Below, piece by piece: positions 6,987 to 12,571 of a DNA stretch of 16,064 bases (its first letter is position 1; the number at the start of each line of letters is the position of its first letter). The notes under the pieces are model-generated. The model did no database searches and had not been told where the DNA came from. It saw only the letters and a list, made by a program, of their open reading frames with translations. The stretch covers positions 1-16,064 of the forward strand of contig SCQZ01000156.1 of NCBI GenBank assembly GCA_004299665.1, given 5' to 3'. Source of the DNA: Jatrophihabitans sp. GTDB lineage: Bacteria; Actinomycetota; Actinomycetes; Mycobacteriales; Jatrophihabitantaceae. A program made the position numbers and the translations under genes.

Positions 6987-7433
6987 TCACTCGATCGGGA
7001 CGTGGGTGGAGCGGGCCCCGTCGACCTTCGGCAGCCGCAGGGTGAGCACGCCGTCGGCGAGCTTGGCGCTGACCGCCTTCTCGTCCACCGTCGCCGGCAG
7101 GACCACCTCGTAACGGAAGGCGCCGGTGACCCGGGTCGAGTGCCGCAGGATGCCGTCGCGCTCGCGCTCCACGCGGGTGCCGGAGATCGTGACCCGGCGA
7201 CCGGACACGTCGACGGTGAGGTCCTTGCGGTCGACACCGGGCAGGTCCACGTCGAGGACGAAGGTGTCCTCGAGTTCCTCCAGGTCACCGTTCGGCGGGA
7301 AATCGGCACCGTGCGCGGCGTTCTGCCACATGGTGTCGATCAGGTGCCCGAACCGGGTGTTCCACGGGAACGCCTCGGGCGTCCCCCACGGAGCCAGTTC
7401 CGGGGCGTTCTGCTTGTTGAGCACCGGACTCAT
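6987..7433 (-). CDS. Hsp20 / alpha-crystallin small heat-shock protein
   Basis: A 148-residue ATP-independent holdase chaperone. The alpha-crystallin domain spans about residues 50-138. It opens with LEDTFVLDVDLPGVDRKDL, continues with VTISGTRVER and ends in the hallmark AKLADGVLTLRLPK (123-136). The C-terminal VPI (145-147) fits the I/V-x-I/V motif used for oligomer assembly. The ATG at 7433 is preceded by GAGGAG at ideal spacing. Hsp20 proteins such as HspX/Acr are the most strongly induced members of the mycobacterial DosR regulon, and a DosR-like box lies 81-101 bases upstream. It is probably transcribed alone, with a terminator at 6944-6960. Confidence 0.93.
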   Translation of the reverse strand: MSPVLNKQNAPELAPWGTPEAFPWNTRFGHLIDTMWQNAAHGADFPPNGDLEELEDTFVLDVDLPGVDRKDLTVDVSGRRVTISGTRVERERDGILRHSTRVTGAFRYEVVLPATVDEKAVSAKLADGVLTLRLPKVDGARSTHVPIE

Positions 7434-7514
7434 CGCTTCTCCTCGTGTCGGTCCGCCGCACCTCCACCCCACCCGCCGCACGCCAGGCGCACGTAGGGCC
7501 GTTGGGTGTCACGG

Positions 7515-7534
7515 CCCGGGGACCTTCGTCCGGG
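7515..7534 (-). promoter_or_regulatory. DosR-box-like site upstream of hsp20
   Basis: The + strand reads CCCGGGGACCTTCGTCCGGG. Its core GGGACCTTCGTCCG (7519-7532) matches the mycobacterial DosR core at 11 of 14 positions by eye, and CCCGG/CCGGG arms flank it. It lies in the VOC-hsp20 gap, its near edge 81 bases before the hsp20 ATG. It shares GGGACCTTCG with the acg operon site. Function is inferred. Confidence 0.6.
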
Positions 7535-7559
7535 ATGGCGCTCCGGCTCGGCCGGCCGG

Positions 7560-7961
7560 CTATCCGGCGAACGTGGCGAACGTCCAGTGGTTGCCGTCGG
7601 GGTCGGCCACCGTGAAGTCGCGCGACGGGTAATCGGTCTGGTCGACCAGTTCGTGCACCACGGTCGCGCCCACCGCGAGGGCACGGGCCATCACCGTGTC
7701 CGGGTCGGCGGTCACGACGTGCAGCGAACTCGTCCCCGGCCGGCACGGCGTGGGGCGCTCGTCCGTGCTGGAGAGCATCACCCGCCCGCCCTCGGGCCAG
7801 TCCAACTGACAGTGGTGGATCGAGCCGTCGCGCTCACCGGGAATCACCAGGTCCGCGGTGAACCCGAGAGCGAGCAGCCAATCGCGAAGGGCCGTCGCGT
7901 CATCGCTGACAACGCTCGCCCAGATGCTCGGCTGCCGAACGCCGCTGGCCCGGACCGCCAT
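7560..7961 (-). CDS. VOC-fold (glyoxalase/bleomycin-resistance-like) protein
   Basis: A 133-residue vicinal-oxygen-chelate superfamily protein made of two beta-alpha-beta-beta-beta modules. The first half has IWASVVSDDATALRDWLLALGF. The end, YPSRDFTVADPDGNHWTFATF, is the typical closing strand pair of the family. Substrate and metal dependence cannot be inferred. The ATG at 7961 is chosen because GGGGACC lies just upstream and the domain begins there. The frame runs on to 8207 but that part reads as a transposase fragment. It lies immediately upstream of the hsp20 promoter on the same strand, and mobile-element debris begins about 30-40 bases before it, so it may be accessory or may have lost its native promoter. 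Confidence 0.8.
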   Translation of the reverse strand: MAVRASGVRQPSIWASVVSDDATALRDWLLALGFTADLVIPGERDGSIHHCQLDWPEGGRVMLSSTDERPTPCRPGTSSLHVVTADPDTVMARALAVGATVVHELVDQTDYPSRDFTVADPDGNHWTFATFAG

Positions 7962-7999
7962 GGTCCCCAGCGTAACCGGCAAGCATCCTTCGTCAGTCT

Positions 8000-8120
8000 C
8001 GTCGTAGCAGTGCTCGCCGTTGGCGGGCCCGCCCTCGTGGCCGACCAGATCGATCTCGACGAACCCGGGCCTGGCATCGTCCCGGTCGGCCCAGGCACCA
8101 TCACCCTCGGCTCCGTCCAG
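8000..8120 (-). mobile_element. Decayed DDE integrase/transposase fragment
   Basis: The minus-strand frame continuous with the VOC gene reads PGFVEIDLVGHEGGPANGEH. This resembles the start of an rve-type integrase catalytic domain (family pattern: P-G-x-x-x-x-D-x-V-x-H-x-G, then G-E/D-F/H), with the first catalytic Asp in EIDLVGH. About 40 residues are recognisable. The rest of the domain, including the other two acidic residues, is absent. This is a remnant, not a functional gene. Identification is by motif only. Confidence 0.55.
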
Positions 8121-8154
8121 TACAGGGTCGGCCCGCGCCGCGCCTTCGAGCACT

Positions 8155-8274
8155 GACCTCCACGGTGAAGTCCTGGCCGAGCACCTCCGACCCGCTCCCG
8201 GAACCAACTACGTCGGCAACCGCCGCCAACCAGGACACCGACCCCAAGCAGACGCACCGGCACCGATCTCCTGA
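8155..8274 (+). mobile_element. C-terminal remnant of an IS481-like transposase
   Basis: The + frame reads DLHGEVLAEHLRPAPGTNYV and then GNRRQPGHR before TGA at 8272-8274. This resembles the C-terminal tail of actinobacterial IS481-type transposases, as does the repeat-rich sequence after the stop. Everything N-terminal, including the DDE domain, is missing. The frame upstream of 8155 is unrelated. The family label is tentative. Confidence 0.4.
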
Positions 8275-8332
8275 CACACCAACCGTCACCAATCTCCTGA
8301 TGCAGGACTGTCACCGATGTCTTTGAGACATC
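8260..8332 (+). repeat. IS end-like degenerate repeats
   Basis: Three imperfect copies of a CACCRATSTCYTGA-like element occur at about 8260, 8286 and 8312. The last is part of GATGTC-TTTGA-GACATC (8316-8332), a 6-bp inverted repeat. Such CACCGATGTC/GACATC sequences are common at the ends of actinobacterial IS481-type elements, and this one follows the transposase remnant. No matching opposite end is seen in the window. Confidence 0.45.
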
Positions 8333-8359
8333 ACACGCAATAGTGTCGGACCCGGTCTC

Positions 8360-8365
8360 TAGAAT
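8360..8365 (+). promoter_or_regulatory. Candidate -10 box for a leaderless HNH-gene mRNA
   Basis: TAGAAT ends seven bases before the ATG at 8373, and no Shine-Dalgarno lies between. This spacing would place the transcription start at or next to the start codon, giving a leaderless message, which is common in actinobacteria. No clear -35 is visible. Confidence 0.35.
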
Positions 8366-8372
8366 CGTCTGT

Positions 8373-9644
8373 ATGAGTGATTCACTCGCCGGTGTGCTCG
8401 CCGCGGTCCGCAATCTCGCGGTCGCCGGTGAGGACGGCGCGCGGGTGGACCAGATCCGGGCGCTGGAGGAGCTGAAGGCGGCCGCCTCGGCGGCGCAGGC
8501 GTGGGTCACGACGTGCTTCGTGGATTCGCAGCGTGCTGCGCAGCGAGCGGCGGGGGTGCCGGCCGAACGGGCCGAGCGCGGGATCGCCGCGCAGGTGGGG
8601 CTGGCGAAGCGGTGCTCGCCCCATGCCGCGGCGCGGTTCGCCGGCTGGGCGAAGGTCCTCACCGGCGAGTTGCCGCAGACGCTGGCCGCGCTACGCCGCG
8701 GTGAGATCACCGAGTGGCGCGCCACGCTGCTCGCCCGCGAGACGGTATTCCTGTCCCGGGAGCACCGCGCGCAGGTCGACGCGGAGGTGGCGCCGCGGGC
8801 CGAGCGACTCGGTGACCGGCGGCTGGTCGCCGAGGCCCGTGCGCTGGCCTACCGGTTGGACCCGGCCGGGTTCGTGGCGCGGCAACGGCAGGCGGAGCGG
8901 GACCGGCGCGTGACGCTGCGGCCCGTCCCGGAGGTGATGACCCGGCTGACAGCGACGCTGCCGATGGCACAGGGCGTCGCCTCGCACGTCGCTCTCGGCC
9001 GCGCCGCCGACGCCCTGATCGCAGCGGGCGACCCGCGGTCTCGCGGTCAGGTGATGGCCGATCTGCTCGTACAGCGGCTCACCGGGCAGGCGAGCGCCGC
9101 GGGCACGCCGATCGAGGTGAACCTGGTGATCTCCACCGATACCCTGCTGGGCGACGGCGACGAACCCGCCCACCTGGACGGTGTCGGCCCCGTCCCCGCT
9201 CCGGCGGCCCGGGATCTCGTCCTCGACACCGACGCACCGGTCTGGCTCCGGCGCGTGTTCACCGCTCCTGGCAGCGGCCGGATCGTGGCACTCGAGACGC
9301 GCCGCCGGCTGTTCACCGCCGGACAGCGTCGCTGGGTCCGACTCCGGGACCGGTACTGCCGAACCCCCTGGTGCGAGGCCCCGATCCGGCACGCGGACCA
9401 TCTCCTTGCGCACGAACACGGCGGGAAGACGAGCGTCGCGAACGCGCAGGGCCTCTGCGTCGCGTGCAACCATGCGAAGCAGGCACCAGGGTGGCGCGCC
9501 CGACCCGGCCCGGGCGCCGCGATCGACCTGATCACCCCCACCGGCCACCGTTACCGCAGCCACCCGGCCCCACCGCGCGGGCACCAGCGGGGCTCACCGC
9601 TGGAACGCCGAGCTGCGGACCTGATCTGGCCCGTTGCGGCCTGA
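8373..9644 (+). CDS. DUF222 / HNH endonuclease (13E12-type) protein
   Basis: A 423-residue protein with an N-terminal DUF222 region (about 10-280, helical, Ala/Arg-rich) and a C-terminal HNH nuclease domain. The HNH core is RYCRTPWCEAPIRHADHLLA, followed by HEHGGKTSVANAQGLC and CNHAKQAPGW, with two Cys pairs that could bind zinc and the HADH catalytic region. These genes are extremely numerous in actinobacterial genomes, often near mobile DNA, and their biological role is not established. ATG 8373 is preferred over GTG 8343 because of the -10-like TAGAAT just upstream and the domain start. The gene lies directly after transposase debris. Confidence 0.9.
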   Translation: MSDSLAGVLAAVRNLAVAGEDGARVDQIRALEELKAAASAAQAWVTTCFVDSQRAAQRAAGVPAERAERGIAAQVGLAKRCSPHAAARFAGWAKVLTGELPQTLAALRRGEITEWRATLLARETVFLSREHRAQVDAEVAPRAERLGDRRLVAEARALAYRLDPAGFVARQRQAERDRRVTLRPVPEVMTRLTATLPMAQGVASHVALGRAADALIAAGDPRSRGQVMADLLVQRLTGQASAAGTPIEVNLVISTDTLLGDGDEPAHLDGVGPVPAPAARDLVLDTDAPVWLRRVFTAPGSGRIVALETRRRLFTAGQRRWVRLRDRYCRTPWCEAPIRHADHLLAHEHGGKTSVANAQGLCVACNHAKQAPGWRARPGPGAAIDLITPTGHRYRSHPAPPRGHQRGSPLERRAADLIWPVAA

Positions 9645-9732
9645 CCACGCGTGTCCGCTCGGCCGTTCTGCTCGGCCGTGGGCACGGCGAATCAGCCGAC
9701 CGTGGCAGGCTGAACCGAAGCGGTGCAAGTTG

Positions 9733-9747
9733 ATACCATGATGGTAT
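9733..9747 (+). promoter_or_regulatory. Toxin-antitoxin operator/promoter on the start codon
   Basis: ATACCAT-G-ATGGTAT is a perfect inverted repeat with 7-base arms and one central base, and it overlaps the antitoxin ATG (9746). TGATACCAT resembles an extended -10 whose start site would fall at the ATG, implying a leaderless transcript. Ribbon-helix-helix antitoxins bind such short palindromes to repress their own operon. Confidence 0.65.
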
Positions 9748-10003
9748 GGCTATGACGTTGCGCCTTCCCGCCGATCTGGACGCGGCCCTGCGCGCCGCAG
9801 CGATCGAGGATCGCCGCAGCGTGCAGCAGGAGGTCGCGCACGCCGTCGAAGCGTTCCTCGCCCGCCGCGAGACCGAGGAGATCAAGGCCGACGCCGGGAC
9901 GCTGCGCGCCCTGGCCGAGGCGCGTGAGTCGGTCCGGTCCGGCGATGTCGTCTTCGGCGCCGACGCCGCCCGCGCTCTCGTCCGGGACCGCTCCGCCTCG
10001 TGA
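9746..10003 (+). CDS. Ribbon-helix-helix antitoxin
   Basis: An 85-residue protein. MTLRLPADLDAALRAAAIED followed by RRSVQQEVAHAVEAFLARR gives the short beta strand and two helices of an Arc/MetJ-type ribbon-helix-helix DNA-binding domain (residues 3-42). The C-terminal half is acidic and Ala-rich and would wrap the toxin. The ATG at 9746 lies in a palindrome that likely serves as the operator, and no ribosome site precedes it. The stop overlaps the toxin GTG start by GTGA. It is predicted to neutralise the downstream RelE-type toxin and autorepress the pair. Confidence 0.85.
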   Translation: MAMTLRLPADLDAALRAAAIEDRRSVQQEVAHAVEAFLARRETEEIKADAGTLRALAEARESVRSGDVVFGADAARALVRDRSAS

Positions 10004-10278
10004 GGCGGAGCTACGAACTCGGGACTGCCGCACCCGCGCGCCGGGCTCTTGCCGAACTGCTCCCGCCCGATGTTGCGGCAGCAGCGGTGGAGTTCATCAC
10101 CGGGCCCCTGCTGGAGAACCCGCGACGAGTCGGCAAGGCATTGACCGATGAGCTTGTAGGCATTCACAGCGCGCGGCTCGGCCGGGACTGGCGCGTGCTG
10201 TACGAGATCCACGACGACCAGCGTGCGGTCGTCGTGCTCGACATTCGGGCCCGATCCGGCGCGTACCGCCCCCGCTGA
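10000..10278 (+). CDS. RelE/ParE-superfamily toxin
   Basis: A 92-residue basic protein of RelE fold. The C-terminal strands GIHSARLGRDWRVLYEIHDD and RAVVVLDIRARSGAYR match the RelE consensus (G-x-x-x-x-R-x-G-x-x-R-V-x-Y-x-I, then V-x-I-x-x-x-x-x-R-x-x-Y-R). By family it would be a ribosome-dependent mRNA interferase; a ParE-like gyrase poison is less likely given the YEI and Y-R ending. The GTG at 10000 overlaps the antitoxin stop by 4 bases, so the two are translationally coupled. With the HNH gene and IS debris it forms the accessory insert in the island. It appears intact. Confidence 0.88.
   Translation: MRRSYELGTAAPARRALAELLPPDVAAAAVEFITGPLLENPRRVGKALTDELVGIHSARLGRDWRVLYEIHDDQRAVVVLDIRARSGAYRPR
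10238..10254 (+). promoter_or_regulatory. Weak DosR-box-like site upstream of the Adh gene
   Basis: TCGACATTCGGGCCCGA contains the palindrome TCGGGCCCGA and aligns to the DosR core at about 8 of 14 positions. It ends 80 bases before the alcohol dehydrogenase ATG, the same spacing seen at hsp20 and the DUF7455-like gene, but lies inside the toxin coding region. It is weak and listed mainly because of the spacing. Confidence 0.2.
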
Positions 10279-10334
10279 CAACGATCCCGTCGAGCTGCGA
10301 TCCGTCCCGGCATGCGGGGGAGCAGCATGGGTGC

Positions 10335-11333
10335 ATGCGTAGCTGGGTGGTGCAGCGCCCCGGCCCGATCGACGGGGGGCCGCTGGCGCGCGTCGAGCGC
10401 GAGGTTCCCGAACCCGGGCCCGAACAGGTGCGGGTGCGGATCAGTTGCTGCGGGGTGTGTCGGACCGACCTGCACCTCGCCGAGGGTGATCTGCCGCCGC
10501 ACCGCCCGGCGACCACGCCCGGCCACGAGGTCGTCGGGGTGGTCGAGGCGGTCGGCGACGCGGTCCGGCGCTTCGCCGTCGGGCAGCGTGTCGGCGTCGC
10601 GTGGCTGGCCGGCACCGACGGCACCTGTCGCTACTGCCGGCAGGGACGCGAGAACCTGTGCCGCTCCCCCGTCTTCACCGGCTGGGACCTCGACGGCGGG
10701 TACGCCGACAGTTGCCTGGCCGACGCGCGGTACGCCTATCCGCTGCCGGACGAGATCGAGGACGAGCAGGCGGCGCCGCTGTTGTGCGCCGGGATCATCG
10801 GATACCGCGCGCTGCGGTGCAGCGCCGTGCCCCCGGCCGGAGCGCTGGGCATATACGGCTTCGGGGGCAGCGCGCACCTGACGGCCCAGCTGGCACTGCG
10901 CCAGGGCTTGCGGGTGCACGTCCTGACCCGCGGCGAGAGCAACCGGGCGCTGGCCGTCGAGCTCGGCGCGGACTCGGTCGGCCCGTCCGACGGCGTGCCG
11001 CCGGAGCCGCTCGACGGCGCGATCCTCTTCGCGCCGGCCGGGGAGCTGGTGCCCGTCGCGCTGCGCGCCCTCGGCCCGGGGGGGACGCTCGCGGTGGCCG
11101 GCATCTGGCTGTCGGACATCCCGGCCCTGAGCTACGCCGACGAGCTGTTCCAGGAGCGCCGGCTGCGCAGCGTCACCGCGAACACCCGCGCCGACGGTGA
11201 GCAGTTCCTGCGCCTTGCCGCCAGGCTCGGGGTGCGCGCCACGACGACGGCCTACCCGATGGAGCAGGCACCGCGCGCCCTGAGCGACCTCGCACACGGC
11301 CGCTTCGGCGGAGCTGCCGTCCTGCACAACTGA
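10335..11333 (+). CDS. Zinc-dependent alcohol dehydrogenase, AdhA-like
   Basis: A 332-residue medium-chain dehydrogenase. Catalytic zinc ligands are Cys42 (CGVCRTDLH), His64 (GHE) and probably the Cys in LLCAGIIGY. The structural zinc loop TDGTCRYCRQGRENLC keeps Cys98, Cys101 and Cys109 but has Asp95 where the first Cys is usual. The nucleotide-binding turn is GIYGFGGSAHL. It should oxidise or reduce a primary alcohol/aldehyde with NAD(H) or NADP(H), possibly regenerating cofactor under low oxygen. The ATG at 10335 is the natural start (MRSWVV), although GGGGGAG lies 12 bases away. It follows the toxin gene by 56 bases and converges on the universal stress gene. Adh genes of this type commonly accompany DosR-like regulons. 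Confidence 0.9.
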   Translation: MRSWVVQRPGPIDGGPLARVEREVPEPGPEQVRVRISCCGVCRTDLHLAEGDLPPHRPATTPGHEVVGVVEAVGDAVRRFAVGQRVGVAWLAGTDGTCRYCRQGRENLCRSPVFTGWDLDGGYADSCLADARYAYPLPDEIEDEQAAPLLCAGIIGYRALRCSAVPPAGALGIYGFGGSAHLTAQLALRQGLRVHVLTRGESNRALAVELGADSVGPSDGVPPEPLDGAILFAPAGELVPVALRALGPGGTLAVAGIWLSDIPALSYADELFQERRLRSVTANTRADGEQFLRLAARLGVRATTTAYPMEQAPRALSDLAHGRFGGAAVLHN

Positions 11334-11372
11334 CCGCGCGCCAGGCCGGCCGAGGGCGGCGCCCGCGGACCG

Positions 11373-12290
11373 TCAGCCCCCGTCCGGAACGATCGCGATG
11401 GGGCACGCCTGCTGGACCGGGTCGGACGGGAGCGACCGTACCCGGGCGGCCGCGTAGGACGTCGCGACGAGCAGGCTGCTGGAGCGGCGCAGCCGACCCG
11501 GCCACGCGTCGTCGAGTTCGATGCGGGCGCTGATCGGGACCGCGGGGTACCGGTCCTGCCACTCGGTGAGCTGCGTGTCGAACGCGCGCTGCTGGTCGGC
11601 GAGCCACTCGTCGGTCTCGGGCAGCATCTCGTGCAGCGCGGACCAGGACCGGGAGACCTGCAGCCCGGCACCGGAACGCATCGCCACCTGCACGCCGAAC
11701 TCCAGCACCGGATCCCATCCCTGTTCGTCGACGACGACGGTGACCGGTGATCCCGCCTCGGTCCGGTAACCGGCGGGCACGCACACCACCGGGCAGCTGG
11801 CCGCGTCCTGCACGCGCCAGGTGATCGGTCGCGGCGTCGCCGGCTCGAGGGAATCGTCTCCCACCACGACGAGGTCGGCCACCTCGGACATCTGCTCGAG
11901 CACGTCCTCCGGGGTGCCCGCCACCGCGGATCCGTCCTGGCCCAGCGCCGGGTACGCGGCGGCGATGCGCTGCAGCGCGATCGCCACGACGCGACGGCCG
12001 GCCATCGCGCGTGCCCCGCGCGCACGGGCGACCGGCTGCCAGTGGCAGCCGTCCAGCCGCAGCGGGCTGTAGGCGTGCACCAGGTGCACGGTGTCGACAC
12101 CACGCACGGTATGGGCCAGCGCCCACTCGATCGTCGCGGCGTCGTGCGGATAGTCGCGCACCGCGACGACGATGCGCCAGTCGCGCAGTCCCTCCGGCAC
12201 GACGCGGTCCGCTGCACGGTTCTCGGCACCCGCGTCGGCACGGTCCTCGGCCTGTGAGCCGGGCACCGAGGCGCCCTCCATCACTCGCAT
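11373..12290 (-). CDS. Tandem-domain universal stress protein
   Basis: A 305-residue protein with two UspA folds: domain 1 about 38-172 (DWRIVVAVRDYPHDAATIEWA to ASCPVVCVP) and domain 2 about 182-303 (SPVTVVVDEQGWDPVLEFG to QQACPIAIVPDGG). The canonical ATP-binding G-x2-G-x9-G-S/T is not preserved in either: VVVGDDSLEPATPRPITWRV in the first and VATSYAAARVRSLPSDPVQQ in the second. Nucleotide binding is therefore doubtful. Two-domain Usps such as Rv2623 and Rv2005c are DosR-regulon members. The ATG at 12290 is chosen for the upstream GGGAGG; the open frame to 12596 has no Usp sequence. It is divergent from the P-type ATPase and shares a 215-base control region with it. Confidence 0.9.
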   Translation of the reverse strand: MRVMEGASVPGSQAEDRADAGAENRAADRVVPEGLRDWRIVVAVRDYPHDAATIEWALAHTVRGVDTVHLVHAYSPLRLDGCHWQPVARARGARAMAGRRVVAIALQRIAAAYPALGQDGSAVAGTPEDVLEQMSEVADLVVVGDDSLEPATPRPITWRVQDAASCPVVCVPAGYRTEAGSPVTVVVDEQGWDPVLEFGVQVAMRSGAGLQVSRSWSALHEMLPETDEWLADQQRAFDTQLTEWQDRYPAVPISARIELDDAWPGRLRRSSSLLVATSYAAARVRSLPSDPVQQACPIAIVPDGG

Positions 12291-12370
12291 CGTCCCGCCC
12301 TCCCGCTCGGCTACCACCGACGGTGCCGCGGCACGACCGGCAGCTGTCAGGGGCGAACGGCTCACGGCGA

Positions 12371-12388
12371 CGGGCACCTCGGCCCACG
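12371..12388. promoter_or_regulatory. Weak DosR-box-like site in the usp-ATPase control region
   Basis: CGGGCACCTCGGCCCACG resembles the three stronger sites in the window (11 of 14 with the acg operon core) but matches the mycobacterial core at only about 8 of 14. It ends 80 bases before the Usp start at 12290, the same spacing as at hsp20. Such matches can arise by chance at this GC content. Confidence 0.3.
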
Positions 12389-12455
12389 ACGCCCGAACGG
12401 CCCGGGTGGTCGGTGTCCAGCGACCCTGTCCGCACCCGGACGGCTGGGCGTCGAA

Positions 12456-12472
12456 TCGGGTGGTCGACCCGA
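12456..12472. promoter_or_regulatory. Inverted repeat, candidate operator of the ATPase
   Basis: TCGGGT-GGTCG-ACCCGA is a perfect 6-bp inverted repeat with a 5-base spacer, ending 33 bases before the candidate leader-peptide start. It resembles a DosR box shortened by one base, or an operator for an unlinked repressor. The regulator is unknown. Confidence 0.35.
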
Positions 12473-12505
12473 CGACCGGACCGCAGACGCGCGAGGGAGC
12501 TGCCG

Positions 12506-12571
12506 ATGGCACGTCAGGCCGTGATGCTCCCCGCCGGGGGCCGGGCCTTCGCGCAGCGCGGACCGCGATGA
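12506..12571 (+). CDS. Candidate 21-residue leader peptide before the ATPase
   Basis: A short frame starting at ATG 12506 has the best ribosome-binding site of this control region (AGGGAG, 6 bases upstream). It ends in a TGA that overlaps the ATPase start as ATGA. The peptide has 21 residues, begins MARQAVMLPAGG and is Arg-rich at its end. The ATPase start itself lacks a convincing Shine-Dalgarno, so translation of this peptide would be needed, or at least helpful, for ATPase synthesis. No homologue is recognised. It could instead be a chance frame. Confidence 0.4.
   Translation: MARQAVMLPAGGRAFAQRGPR

Noticed and set aside
12172..12567. N-terminal extension of the ATPase by 132 codons.
   Set aside because: It overlaps the 5' end of the Usp gene and has no ATPase-family sequence; P2 ATPases start close to the LYHEL region.
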